Shown here: positions 18,257 to 28,392 of the stretch, piece by piece
How positions within the stretch are numbered: the first letter of the stretch is position 1
Layout: each line of letters opens with the position of its first letter
Source of the DNA: Devosia aquimaris
GTDB taxonomy: Bacteria; Pseudomonadota; Alphaproteobacteria; Rhizobiales; Devosiaceae
DNA length: 64,000 nucleotides
Direction: 5' to 3'
Assembly: GCF_020169335.1 (NCBI RefSeq)
Contig: NZ_JAIEZN010000001.1
Location: forward strand, 389,426-453,425
The notes under the pieces: generated by a model
The model's database searches: none
Told to the model about the DNA's origin: nothing
What the model saw: the letters and a program-made list of their open reading frames with translations, nothing else
Program-made: the position numbers and the translations under genes

Positions 18257-19014
18257 TTGATCGCCCCGATCGAACGCGGGGAATAGACCAGCGGCGCCAG
18301 GCCCGGCCGCTCGATGACGCGTGTCTCGGGCGAGCCGATGATGACGCAGGTGGCCATGTCGGCCGTGGCCGGGTCGGCATCGGCCAGCGACACCACGCGA
18401 ATATTCTCGTCTGGTCGGCCCGCCGCGCGCCCGAAGATCACCGGGGTTGTCCAGGGCAGCACTTCGCGCAGGATGGCAAAGGCCGTGCCCAGCTGCCACG
18501 GCCGCGCCTTGGAGATGGGATTGTAGAGCGCGATGACGAGACCCGCGCCGGCCACCGCGCGCAGCCGTTCCTCGATCACCGTCCAGGGCTTGAGATTGTC
18601 CGACAGCGAAATGGCGCAGAAATCATGGCCCAGCGGCGCCCCGGCGCGCGCCGAGACGGCCAGCATGGCGGTGACGCCGGGCACCATGGTCACCTCCAGC
18701 GCCCGCCACGCCGGTGGCCCCGCCTCGATGGCCTCGCAGATGGCAGCCGCCATGGCAAAGACACCGGGGTCGCCGCCCGACACCACGCACACCTGCTCAC
18801 CGCTCGCTGCCGTCATCAGGGCATCCTTGGCCCGAGCCAGTTCCTCGCGATTGTCCGAAGCGACGCGGCGCTGGTCATCGCGCAGCACCAGCCGGTCGAG
18901 ATAGGGCCCATAGCCAAAAAATACATGGCTGGCCGCAATCGCCGCCAACGCCTCCGGCGTGGTCTGCTCGGGGCTACCCGGTCCGGTGCCCACGACATAG
19001 AGCCTGCCCGTCAT
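18253..19014 (-). CDS. cobJ: Precorrin-3B C17-methyltransferase CobJ
   Basis: CobJ methylates C17 and drives ring contraction of precorrin-3B to precorrin-4. The 253-residue protein begins MTGRLYVVGTGPGSPEQTTP. It contains CVVSGGDPGVFAMAA, MVPGVTAMLAVSARAGAPLGHDF and IALYNPISKARPWQ, all characteristic of CobJ/CbiH. It overlaps cobI upstream and cobL downstream by 4 bp each. Confidence 0.94.
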   Translation of the reverse strand: MTGRLYVVGTGPGSPEQTTPEALAAIAASHVFFGYGPYLDRLVLRDDQRRVASDNREELARAKDALMTAASGEQVCVVSGGDPGVFAMAAAICEAIEAGPPAWRALEVTMVPGVTAMLAVSARAGAPLGHDFCAISLSDNLKPWTVIEERLRAVAGAGLVIALYNPISKARPWQLGTAFAILREVLPWTTPVIFGRAAGRPDENIRVVSLADADPATADMATCVIIGSPETRVIERPGLAPLVYSPRSIGAIK

Positions 19015-19733
19015 GGCCGCGTGCTCCAGCCCGGAACCAGGATCAGCGCGAAATAGGGCGCCACATCGTCCGGCTTGTCGGCCAGTCGCAGGGATTGGCC
19101 ATTGGCCATGGTGCCGCGCTCGACATAGACCGCGCTCTCCAGGCGTCCCGCGGCGGCAATGGCGCGGCGGATCTTGGCCATGTTGCGCCCCACCTTCATG
19201 ATCACGGCGCCATCGGTATTGTCGAGCCGGCGGATCAGGTCATCCTCCTCCAGCGTCCCCGGCAGCACCGAGAGAATATCATCGCCCTGCACCAGCGGCA
19301 GCCCGGCCTGCGACCAGCAGCCCGACATGGCGGTAATCCCGGCGATCACCTCGGTGGGATAGCGATGTGCCAGCCGCACATGGATATGCATATAGCTGCC
19401 ATAAAACAGCGGATCGCCCTCGCTGAGCACGGCCACGGTGCGCCCGGCGTCCAGATGAGCAGCGACCCGCGCGGCCGCCTCCTCATAGAAGCCGCCGGTG
19501 GCCGATTTATAATCGGCATGGCGCCGGTCGATCTCGGTGGTGACCGGATAGGCCAGTGGCTCCTCGATCTGGCTGGTGATGAGATCGGCCACAATGCTGC
19601 GCGCGTTGCTGACATTGCCCTGCTTGGCGAAATAGGCCACCACATCGGCGCTTTCGATGGCCCGCACCGCCTTGAGCGTCAGCAGTTCCGGATCGCCCGG
19701 ACCCGTGCCCACCCCGATCAGCCGCCCGCTCAT
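19011..19733 (-). CDS. cobI: Precorrin-2 C20-methyltransferase CobI
   Basis: CobI adds the C20 methyl to precorrin-2, giving precorrin-3A. The 240-residue protein has GVGTGPGDPELLTLKA (residues 7-22), LSEGDPLFYGSYMHIHVRL and VIAGITAMSGCWSQAG, the family hallmarks. 4-bp overlaps join it to cobH and cobJ. Its substrate, precorrin-2, needs a uroporphyrinogen-III methyltransferase. None is in this operon, though CysG at 51025-52452 carries that activity. Confidence 0.94.
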   Translation of the reverse strand: MSGRLIGVGTGPGDPELLTLKAVRAIESADVVAYFAKQGNVSNARSIVADLITSQIEEPLAYPVTTEIDRRHADYKSATGGFYEEAAARVAAHLDAGRTVAVLSEGDPLFYGSYMHIHVRLAHRYPTEVIAGITAMSGCWSQAGLPLVQGDDILSVLPGTLEEDDLIRRLDNTDGAVIMKVGRNMAKIRRAIAAAGRLESAVYVERGTMANGQSLRLADKPDDVAPYFALILVPGWSTRP

Positions 19734-20368
19734 AGTCCCGGCCTCGCCAGGGCATTGAGCGCCGCCGCCGTCATGGCGGAGCCGCCCAGCCGTCCGCGCA
19801 CCACTGCATAGGGCACGCCATAGGAATTCTCTTCCAGAGCCGCCTTGGATTCGGCTGCGCCGACAAAGCCCACTGGCATGCCCAGGATCGCCGCAGGCTT
19901 CGGCGCGCCGTCGCGCAGCAGTTCGAGCAGATAGAACAGCGCCGTCGGCGCATTGCCGATGGCCACGACGGCACCGGCCAGCCGCGGCAGCCAGAGCTGC
20001 AGCGCTGCCGCCGAGCGCGTATTGCCGATCTCGGCGGCTATCACCGGCGTCTGCGCATCGCGCAGCGTACAGATGACTTCATTATTGGCCGGCAGCCGGG
20101 CCGCGGTGACCCCGCGCGCCACCATTTCGGCGTCGCACAGGATGGGCGCGCCAGCCGCCAAAGCACTGCGCGCCGCAGCGACGAAACCGGGGCCAAAGCT
20201 GAACGCCTTTGCGGCCTCTACAGATCCGGCCGCATGGATCATGCGCACTGCCAGCTCGGCCTCATCCTCGGCAAAAGCCGACAGATCGGCCTCGGCGCGA
20301 ATAATGGCAAAGGAATGCCGGTAGATGGTGTCGCCATCCTTGATATAGTCGTAGTCGGTCATCGTCAT
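19730..20368 (-). CDS. cobH: Precorrin-8X methylmutase CobH
   Basis: CobH moves the C11 methyl to C12, converting precorrin-8X to hydrogenobyrinic acid. The 212-residue protein carries the catalytic histidine in RMIHAAGS (His45) and the conserved ILCDAEMVARGV and IGNAPTALFYLLELL segments, plus GMPVGFVGAAESKAAL. It overlaps cobG and cobI by 4 bp. Confidence 0.95.
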   Translation of the reverse strand: MTMTDYDYIKDGDTIYRHSFAIIRAEADLSAFAEDEAELAVRMIHAAGSVEAAKAFSFGPGFVAAARSALAAGAPILCDAEMVARGVTAARLPANNEVICTLRDAQTPVIAAEIGNTRSAAALQLWLPRLAGAVVAIGNAPTALFYLLELLRDGAPKPAAILGMPVGFVGAAESKAALEENSYGVPYAVVRGRLGGSAMTAAALNALARPGL

Positions 20369-21549
20369 CCTTGCCCGGCAGTGGCAAGGGCGGACTCAAG
20401 CTGGTCCGCTGCCAGCAGCGCCTGTGGCGTATCGCCCGCGCTGCCCGCGATGACAAGTCCGTAACCGCCGCTCTGCCCCACCAGAGTCACATCGGCGCGG
20501 CGCGGATGCGCACAGCCTTTGCTGCAGCCCGAGACGTGGAGATAGAGGTTTTCCGGCAGTCCCGGGGCCAGCCGGTCGGCCGTTTCGCGCGCCGGGACAA
20601 GGCCCGAGGCACAGCCCGCGCTGCCGATACAGGCGCTGATGCGTCGCCGCGGATCGCCGGAATCGGTGACAAAACCCAGCCCGCGCGCCAGCGCCACAAA
20701 GCTCTCCGATACGCCAATGGCCAGGAGGCTATGCTGTGGCGCCAGGCGGAACTGCCTCACGCCATGCTCCGCTGCTGCCTGCGCCAGCGCGGCCAGGCTA
20801 AAATGATCGCCACTGCCATAGGCCAGCGCCACGCGCCGCACCGGCGTGCCGTCAACCAGCGCAAAGGTCCGCATGGGGTCGGCGTTCTGCGTCGACGCTG
20901 CGACGCGAGCGCCGATCGCGGCAGGGGGCGGTAAATCGCTTGCCCGCGCTGCGACACCGCGTTCGGCCAGCGCTTCAAGACAATCCTGCGTTGCCGCTAC
21001 GGCGTCCGCCGCGCTGCGCACGCCACTAGCCCGCCCGCCGATGCTGACTGCCCAGCTGTCGGGCGCGACGGCTTCAAGCCGCACATCGGCCTTGGATTGC
21101 GCAAGCCCGATTTGCCCGCGACCGTCGACAATCACCGTCACCTTGGGCCCAAGCTGCCCCGCCAGCGGCAGCGCCGCGTTGCGGATCGCTGCGGCGAGGG
21201 GCCTTGGATCGGCGATCTCGCTGGCATCCTCGCCCGCCAGCGGCGGCACTTCCACCACGAGACCGCGTTCAGTTCCGACGAGCTTCTCCACCGCCTGCGC
21301 AAACGGACCCGCCGTCGCCGGCGTCAGCCCGCGCACCTGCAGATTCCCGCGCGCTGAGATCTCGATCAGCCCATTGCCATGCTGGGCGGCCAGAGCCGCG
21401 ATCCCGGCCAGTTGCTGCGGCGTCATCCGCCCACCCGCCACGCGCAGCCGCGCCAGCAGGCCATCGCCCGTGGCCATGGGGACATCAAGCGACGGACAGG
21501 CACCGCGCCGCGTCGGCGCTATGGGGGCAGGGGACTGAGCCATGGACAT
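20365..21549 (-). CDS. cobG: Precorrin-3B synthase CobG
   Basis: CobG is the O2-dependent enzyme that hydroxylates precorrin-3A and forms the gamma-lactone of precorrin-3B. Its presence marks the aerobic cobalamin route. The 394-residue protein belongs to the sulfite/nitrite reductase superfamily. Cysteines 307, 313, 342 and 346 form the CX5C...CX3C pattern of a [4Fe-4S] centre. The start MSMAQS at 21549 is plausible; an alternative ATG lies two codons later. A 56-bp gap separates it from cobF; 4 bp overlap cobH. Confidence 0.92.
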   Translation of the reverse strand: MSMAQSPAPIAPTRRGACPSLDVPMATGDGLLARLRVAGGRMTPQQLAGIAALAAQHGNGLIEISARGNLQVRGLTPATAGPFAQAVEKLVGTERGLVVEVPPLAGEDASEIADPRPLAAAIRNAALPLAGQLGPKVTVIVDGRGQIGLAQSKADVRLEAVAPDSWAVSIGGRASGVRSAADAVAATQDCLEALAERGVAARASDLPPPAAIGARVAASTQNADPMRTFALVDGTPVRRVALAYGSGDHFSLAALAQAAAEHGVRQFRLAPQHSLLAIGVSESFVALARGLGFVTDSGDPRRRISACIGSAGCASGLVPARETADRLAPGLPENLYLHVSGCSKGCAHPRRADVTLVGQSGGYGLVIAGSAGDTPQALLAADQLESALATAGQG

Positions 21550-21605
21550 CGCTCTGGTTTATCCGATCGCCGGGCGGGGAAACAGTGGCCTTTCGGCGCA
21601 GGGCG

Positions 21606-22346
21606 TCAGCCTTCGCCGCGCTTTCGCAGCAGATAGGTGTCCATGATCCAGCCGTGGCGCGCCCGGGCCGCCTGCCGCGTGGCGATGATGCTGTCGCGCA
21701 TATCGCCCAGCCGCCCGGCAATGGTTATCTGGTCGGGTGTGCCGAGATAGGCGCCCCAGAAGATGTCGAGGTCCGGGTCCGCTTCGGCAAAGGCCGTCTG
21801 CCCGTCGAGCATGACGATGGTGTCCTCCTCCACCGGCCCCAGCCGCCGCCCGGTGGTGATGTGCACCGGTGCGCCAATGCGGTTCAGCGCAATGCCATGC
21901 GCCGCCGTCAGCGCCTGGATGGCGGTGATCCCCGGAATAATCTCGATGGCCAATTCGATGGTCGCGCGCAGCCGCTCGACGATGCGGATGGTGGAATCAT
22001 AGAGCCCCGGGTCACCCCACACGAGAAAGGCGCAGCTACCGCCCTCTGGCACTTCGGCCAGCAGTTCGCTAAAAAGCGCGGCCAGTGCGCCGTGCCAGTC
22101 GTCCACGCCCGCGCCATAGCTGGGGTTGGCCGCATCGCGCTGCGGCACGGCATAGTCGATCACCCTTGCTGCCGGATTGGTCACATGGCGCGCGATGATG
22201 TCCCGCCGCAGCCCGGCCAGATCGGCCTTGGCCGCGCCCTTGTCGGGCACGAACAGCACATCGGCGCGGTTGAGCGCCTTGATTGCCTGGATGGTGATAT
22301 GGTCGGGATGCCCGGCGCCGATGCCGACGATCAGAATGGTCTTCAT
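21606..22346 (-). CDS. cobF: Precorrin-6A synthase (deacetylating) CobF
   Basis: CobF methylates C1 and removes the acetyl group from precorrin-5, giving precorrin-6A. The 246-residue protein begins with GIGAGHPDHITIQAIKAL, then shows FLVWGDPGLYDSTIRIVERL and IIPGITAIQALTAAHGIALN, the family pattern. It is the first gene of the operon. The 164-bp region upstream, shared with the divergent DUF305 gene, shows no convincing cobalamin riboswitch. cobK, cobA, cobB and cobNST are not in the window. Confidence 0.94.
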   Translation of the reverse strand: MKTILIVGIGAGHPDHITIQAIKALNRADVLFVPDKGAAKADLAGLRRDIIARHVTNPAARVIDYAVPQRDAANPSYGAGVDDWHGALAALFSELLAEVPEGGSCAFLVWGDPGLYDSTIRIVERLRATIELAIEIIPGITAIQALTAAHGIALNRIGAPVHITTGRRLGPVEEDTIVMLDGQTAFAEADPDLDIFWGAYLGTPDQITIAGRLGDMRDSIIATRQAARARHGWIMDTYLLRKRGEG

Positions 22347-22510
22347 TGCTGCTGTCCGCGCGGTGCCATGGCCCTCAGTAGCCAGCCGCTCCCGGTGAAG
22401 TCAATCAGACCCCCGCCGGTAACATTGTCGCGCGCGCTGGCGTGCCCGCTTGACCTTCCCATGCGGTAAGCCCGCACCATCGTCACGTCTTTTCAGCTTT
22501 CGGAGTAACC

Positions 22511-22879
22511 ATGAAGCGTTCCATTCTCGCCTGCGCCCTGGCCCTTGGCCTCAGCCTTCCCGCCCTGGCCCAGGACGCTGCCCCCGCTGCCCATGATGGC
22601 CACGGCGCCATGGCTGCCGCAACCAGCCCGGCCACCGAGGCCTACATGGCCGCCAATATGAGCATGCACGAGGACATGGCCATCGACTACACCGGCGATG
22701 CCGATGTCGATTTCATCAAGGGCATGATTCCCCATCACCAGGGCGCCGTGGACATGGCCCGGATCGTGCTCGAATATGGCACCGATCCCGAAGTGAAGGC
22801 TCTGGCCGAGGGCATCATCAAGGCGCAGGAAGAAGAAATCGCCTGGATGCAGGCCTGGCTGGCCAAGCACGGTCAGTAA
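22511..22879 (+). CDS. DUF305-family exported protein
   Basis: A 122-residue protein with a signal peptide (about residues 1-20, ending LPALAQ), a histidine/methionine-rich linker ([21 protein letters not shown]) and a DUF305 core. The core holds [20 protein letters not shown] and [11 protein letters not shown], the ferritin-like helical hairpin with conserved HH. Some DUF305 proteins bind copper in the periplasm, and the M/H-rich linker fits that, but the metal is inference. GGAG precedes the ATG. The copper operon lies about 5 kb away, not adjacent. Confidence 0.85.
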   Translation: MKRSILACALALGLSLPALAQDAAPAAHDGHGAMAAATSPATEAYMAANMSMHEDMAIDYTGDADVDFIKGMIPHHQGAVDMARIVLEYGTDPEVKALAEGIIKAQEEEIAWMQAWLAKHGQ

Positions 22880-22893
22880 GACCGGTCGGTGCG

Positions 22894-22913
22894 GGGGCGC
22901 TGCGCAGCGCCCC
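22894..22913. terminator. Perfect palindrome between convergent genes, likely bidirectional terminator
   Basis: GGGGCGCTGC-GCAGCGCCCC is a perfect 20-bp dyad filling the gap between the DUF305 stop and the LacI-type regulator stop. There is no T-run on either side. Confidence 0.55.
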
Positions 22914-23960
22914 TCACTCCCGCGCGGCGCGGCTCACCGAATTGCGCACGATCAGCTCACTGCGCAGCAGCACTTCCGTGCGCGCAGGTTGTTCTCCTGC
23001 TAACAGCGCCAGTAGCAGATCCATAGCCTCCTCGCCGATCTTGAGGCGCGGCTGTTTCATCGTGGTCAGCGACGGCGTGACGAAGCTGGCAAACGAGATG
23101 TCGTCAAAGCCCATCACCGAGAATTCGCGCGGCAGATCATACTTGCGGGCATTGAGCGAGATGATCACACCCAGCGCGGTCGCATCATTGACGCACAGGA
23201 ACGCCGTCGGCAGCACATCGCGCACAAACATCTGCTCGGTGGCGGCGCGCCCGCTTTCGGTGGTGCCGTCGCCATCCAGGATCAGCCTGGGATCAATGCT
23301 CAGTCCGGCGCCGGCCAGCGCCGCGCGATAGCCCTGTTCACGCAGGCCATTGACCGCCTTGGTGGTCGAGTGGCCGATAAAGGCGATGCGCCGGTGCCCC
23401 TGGGAAATCAGATGCTCGGCGGCAATGCGGGCACCCTCGAAATTGTCGACGCCCACATAGGGCACGGCGCTGTTGGTCACCGGCTCGTTGACCGCCACCA
23501 TCGGCGGCAGGCGGGTGCCGCCCTCTTCGCCAGCGCCCACGCCATAGGGCAGGTGCCCGGTGAACAGGATCAGCCCATCGGCCTGGTTGGAATTGATGAA
23601 GCGCAGATAGTCGCTCTCGCGTTCGGGGTCGTTCTGCGTATTGCCGATCAGCACGCCATAGCCGCGCTTGCTGGCCTCGGTCTCCAGGCCAACAAGGATA
23701 TTGGAGAAGTTCGGGTCGCCGACATCCGGCGCCAGAATCAGGATCATGTTGGAGCGGCGCATGCGCAGCGAGCGCGCCATCGCATTGGTGGTGTAGCCGG
23801 TGCGGGCCACAGCCTCGTTCACCCGCCGCCGCGTTGCATCGGCCACCTTGGTCGGCTCATTGATCGCCCGGCTGACCGTGGCGATGGATACGCCGGCAAT
23901 TGCCGCCACGTCCTCGATGGTCGCCAGTTTCTGCTGCTGCAATCTGTGCCTCGTCCGCAC
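22914..23960 (-). CDS. LacI-family transcriptional regulator of the adjacent sugar importer
   Basis: A 348-residue regulator. The N-terminal HTH is ATIEDVAAIAGVSIATVSRAIN (about residues 13-34), followed by a hinge with ARSLRMRRSN and a periplasmic-binding-protein-like effector domain from about residue 70 (VGVDNFEGARIAAEHL, CVNDATALG). Translation appears to start at GTG 23960; no ATG precedes the HTH. It diverges from an ABC sugar importer. Two near-identical palindromes at 24043 and 24064 are the likely operators. The ligand is unknown, probably the sugar that the importer carries. Confidence 0.88.
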   Translation of the reverse strand: MRTRHRLQQQKLATIEDVAAIAGVSIATVSRAINEPTKVADATRRRVNEAVARTGYTTNAMARSLRMRRSNMILILAPDVGDPNFSNILVGLETEASKRGYGVLIGNTQNDPERESDYLRFINSNQADGLILFTGHLPYGVGAGEEGGTRLPPMVAVNEPVTNSAVPYVGVDNFEGARIAAEHLISQGHRRIAFIGHSTTKAVNGLREQGYRAALAGAGLSIDPRLILDGDGTTESGRAATEQMFVRDVLPTAFLCVNDATALGVIISLNARKYDLPREFSVMGFDDISFASFVTPSLTTMKQPRLKIGEEAMDLLLALLAGEQPARTEVLLRSELIVRNSVSRAARE

Positions 23961-24042
23961 TCTGGCGCCCGCTCCGCCTGCCTTTAGCAGATGGGTCAGG
24001 CAGCGCCAGCTCCTCCCTGTGGCTTACGCCTTTTATGCGCAG

Positions 24043-24077
24043 TGTAAACCTTTACATGGATCATGAAAACCTTTACA
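24043..24077. promoter_or_regulatory. Twin operators for the LacI-type regulator
   Basis: TGTAAACCTTTACA (24043-24056) and TGAAAACCTTTACA (24064-24077) are two 14-bp dyads whose starts are 21 bp apart, two helical turns, so two dimers would bind the same face. They lie 62 bp upstream of the importer gene and in the divergent intergenic region. Confidence 0.8.
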
Positions 24078-24138
24078 TCTTCGGTCATGAGCGCAGAGAC
24101 GGGCCAAAGCCTGCCACGCTCGGAGGAGGGGGTCGATC

Positions 24139-25660
<1,522 letters not shown>

Positions 25661-25680
<20 letters not shown>

Positions 25681-26662
25681 CATGGCGGCCAAGCCCGCAC
25701 GCGGCTTCCGCATCGACCTCAAGACGGCCGGTCCCCTGGTCGCGCTGGCCCTGCTCGTGTTGCTGGGGATATTCCTCAACGAGAATTTCCTCAGCTACAA
25801 CAACCTCACCAATGTGCTGGCGCGCTCATCCTTCATTGGCATCATTGCCATTGGCGCCACCTTTGTGATCACCGCTGGCGGGCTCGACCTGTCGGTGGGG
25901 TCGATGGCCGCGGTGATCGCCGGTGTCATGATCATGGTGATGAACTGGCTGATCCCCACCATGGGCATCGGCTGGGGCGTGGTTTTGGCCGGCATGGCGG
26001 TGGGCATTCTGGTGGGCGGCGTCGCCGGCGTCGGCAATGGCCTGATGATCACCCGCGGTCGTATCGAGGCCTTTATCGTCACCCTGGGCACCATGGGCAT
26101 CTTCCGCTCGCTGGTGACCTTCCTTGCAAATGGCGGCACGCTGTCGCTCAATTTCCAGGTCGCCGACGTCTATCGCCCGGTCTATTACGATGGCCTGCTG
26201 GGCGTGCCCTATCCCATCATCGTCTTTGCCCTGGTGGCCATCGGCGGCGAGATCATCATGCGCCGGACTGCCTTCGGCCGCTATTGCGCCGCGATTGGCT
26301 CCAACGAGCAGGTGGCCCGCTATTCCTCGATCAATGTCGATAACGTCCGCCTGCTGACCTACATCCTGCAGGGTGTTCTGGTGGGCGTCGCCGTGCTGCT
26401 CTATGTGCCGCGCCTGGGCTCGGCCTCCAGCACTACGGGCGTCTTGTGGGAGCTCGAAGCCATCGCCGGCGTCATCATCGGCGGCACCACGCTCAAGGGT
26501 GGCTATGGCCGCGTCTGGGGCACGGTGGTGGGCGTCGTCATCCTCGGCCTGATCGGCAACATCCTCAACTTGCAGAGCCTGATCAGCCCCTATCTCAACG
26601 GGGCCTTCCAGGGCGTCATCATCATTCTGGCCGTGCTGTTGCAGCGCGGCCGCCGCAGATAG
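25661..26662 (+). CDS. Sugar ABC transporter permease (RbsC type)
   Basis: A 333-residue membrane protein with about nine hydrophobic segments. It contains the family sequence FVITAGGLDLSVGSMAAV and, near the C-terminus, LEAIAGVIIGGTTLKGGYGRVWGT (abridged), which defines the BPD_transp_2 permeases. I chose the ATG at 25661 (MSASAPDMAA). A GTG 9 bp earlier is possible. It overlaps the ATPase gene, so the two are translationally coupled. A hydrophilic start of about 25 residues precedes the first membrane helix. Confidence 0.9.
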
Positions 26663-26710
26663 CCGACAAGGCTTACATCGCCCGCAACGGGCACTCACGG
26701 GAGGACTGAA

Positions 26711-27661
26711 ATGAAACTGGTGAAATCCCTATTGGCAGTGGCGGTCACCGCCACCGGCCTCGGTGGCGTCGCCATCGCCCAGGACAAGGTGACCATCGGC
26801 GTGTCTGTGCCGGCGGCTGACCATGGCTGGACGGGCGGGGTGAACTACTTTGCCCAGCAGGCCATCGACCGCCTCAAGACCACCTATCCCGATGTCGACT
26901 TCGTCTTTGCCTCGGCGCCCGACGCGCCCAAGCAGATCGCCGACATCGAGGACATGGTCTCGACCCGCAACATCGACGCCCTGGTCATCCTGCCGGGTGA
27001 CCCCGACGCCATGACCTCGGCGATCAAGCAGGTCAAGGATGCCGGCAAGTTCGTCACGGTCGTGGATCGTCAGCTGTCGATCGACGGCGTGGAAAACCTC
27101 TATGTGGCCGGCGACAATCCGGGCCTGGGCGCCAACTCGGCCGAATACTTCAAGTCGGTCATGCCCGAGGGCGGCAACATCGTCATCCTGCGCGGCCTGC
27201 CGATCCCGATCGACGCCCAGCGCTTCGACGCCTTCATGGCCGGCATCGAAGGCACCAATATCACGGTGCTGGATGATGAGTTCGCCAACTGGAACCGCGA
27301 TGACGGCTTCAAGGTGATGCAGGACTTCCTGACCCGCTTCCCCGACATCAAGGGTGTCTGGGCGCAGGATGACGACATCGCCCTGGGCGCCATCGAGGCC
27401 ATCAAGCAGGCTGGCCGCGAGAACGAGATGTTCATCGTTGGCGGCGCCGGCATGCAGCAGATCCTGCAGGCCGTTGCCGATGGCAGCACGCTCACCCCGG
27501 TGGACGTCAGCTACAGCCCGGCCATGATCGCCACGGCCATCGAGCTGACCACATCGCACTTCACCGGCGGCATCCAGGTGGCGGGTCGCTACATCCTCGA
27601 CTCGACCCTGATCACCAAGGACAATGCGGCCGAGTTCCTCGATCCCTCCAGTCCGTTCTGA
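26711..27661 (+). CDS. Sugar-binding periplasmic protein of the LacI-regulated importer
   Basis: A 316-residue solute-binding protein of the ribose/galactose class. The signal peptide covers about residues 1-23 (ending VAIAQ). The mature protein shows VTIGVSVPAADHGWTGGVN, the two-residue-repeated DIEDMVSTRNIDALVILPGD ligand-loop region and GVWAQDDDIALGAIEAIKQAG. Strong GGAGG precedes the ATG. It is last in the operon ATPase-permease-binding protein, followed by a strong terminator. The ligand cannot be read from the sequence. Confidence 0.9.
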   Translation: MKLVKSLLAVAVTATGLGGVAIAQDKVTIGVSVPAADHGWTGGVNYFAQQAIDRLKTTYPDVDFVFASAPDAPKQIADIEDMVSTRNIDALVILPGDPDAMTSAIKQVKDAGKFVTVVDRQLSIDGVENLYVAGDNPGLGANSAEYFKSVMPEGGNIVILRGLPIPIDAQRFDAFMAGIEGTNITVLDDEFANWNRDDGFKVMQDFLTRFPDIKGVWAQDDDIALGAIEAIKQAGRENEMFIVGGAGMQQILQAVADGSTLTPVDVSYSPAMIATAIELTTSHFTGGIQVAGRYILDSTLITKDNAAEFLDPSSPF

Positions 27662-27732
27662 CGCCGAGCCATCTCTTGGGGCAAGTCGCGTCGGTCTCGC
27701 GATTTGCGGCAAGTCTTCAGAACAGGTCAGGC

Positions 27733-27765
27733 AAAGGGCGCCCCAGGGCGCCCTTTGTTCATTTC
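27733..27765 (+). terminator. Rho-independent terminator of the sugar importer operon
   Basis: AAAGGGCGCC-CCAG-GGCGCCCTTT is a perfect 10-bp stem with a 4-base loop at 27733-27756, followed by GTTCATTTC. It separates this operon from the convergent copper genes. Confidence 0.85.
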
Positions 27766-27779
27766 TATATGGCGTTCGA

Positions 27780-27980
27780 TTAGGCCGGTTCGGGCGTGTA
27801 GCCCGCTTCGCGGATGGCCGCTTCGCCCTTGGCGCGGTCGCCGGTGAAACGCACCTTGTGGCTGGCCAGGTCCACCGAAATCTCGGCGCCGGGCAGGGCC
27901 TCTTCCAGTGCCTTGCGCACCGTGCCCACGCAGTGGTTGCAGGTCATGTCGTTGACGGTCAGTTGAGTGGTCGTATCCAT
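27780..27980 (-). CDS. copZ: CopZ-like copper chaperone (HMA domain)
   Basis: A 66-residue heavy-metal-associated domain with the metal-binding MTCNHC (Cys14 and Cys17) near the N-terminus and the fold ending GYTPEPA. It is a cytosolic Cu(I) shuttle that would deliver copper to CopA. The start at 27980 (MDTTTQLTVNDM) is set by the domain and sits one base after the cueR stop. It is the third gene of a copA-cueR-copZ operon transcribed leftwards. Confidence 0.9.
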   Translation of the reverse strand: MDTTTQLTVNDMTCNHCVGTVRKALEEALPGAEISVDLASHKVRFTGDRAKGEAAIREAGYTPEPA

Positions 27981-27981
27981 G

Positions 27982-28392
27982 TCAGTGTCCTTTCGCAGCA
28001 TGGGCCTCGCCGGCCAGGTCGTCGAGAATGGGGCAGTCGGGGCGGTCGTTTCCGCCGCAGCAATGGGCCAGGTGCTTGAGCGTGCGCACCATGCCCTCAA
28101 GATCGGCAATCTTGTTTTCCAGAGCCGCTATATGGTTGACGGCGATGGTCTTGACCTCGGCGCTGGCGCGCGACTTGTCCTGCCACAGCCCCAGCAGCGC
28201 CGCCGTCTCATCCACCGAAAAGCCCAGCGCCCTGGCGCGCTTGACGAAGCGCAGCAGATGCACCTCCTCGCCACCATAGACGCGATAATTGCTCCCGGTC
28301 CGCTGCGCCGGGCGGATCAGCCCGATCGATTCATAGTAGCGGATCATCTTGGCCGACACGCCCGAGGCGCTGGCCGCTTCGCCAATGTTCAT
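27982..28392 (-). CDS. cueR: MerR-family copper-responsive regulator CueR
   Basis: A 136-residue MerR protein. The N-terminal HTH is [25 protein letters not shown] (abridged), followed by a long dimerisation helix and a C-terminal metal loop [16 protein letters not shown], which holds the paired cysteines that bind monovalent metal in CueR. The start overlaps the copA stop by 4 bp. It should activate the promoter upstream of copA by untwisting its 19-bp spacer, and thereby its own expression. Confidence 0.92.
   Translation of the reverse strand: MNIGEAASASGVSAKMIRYYESIGLIRPAQRTGSNYRVYGGEEVHLLRFVKRARALGFSVDETAALLGLWQDKSRASAEVKTIAVNHIAALENKIADLEGMVRTLKHLAHCCGGNDRPDCPILDDLAGEAHAAKGH

Noticed and set aside
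22347..22510. Possible cobalamin riboswitch upstream of cobF
   Set aside because: Neither the B12 box (AGCCAGGAGACC-like) nor the GCCACTG element could be found on the minus strand; only loose GC-rich stems are visible.
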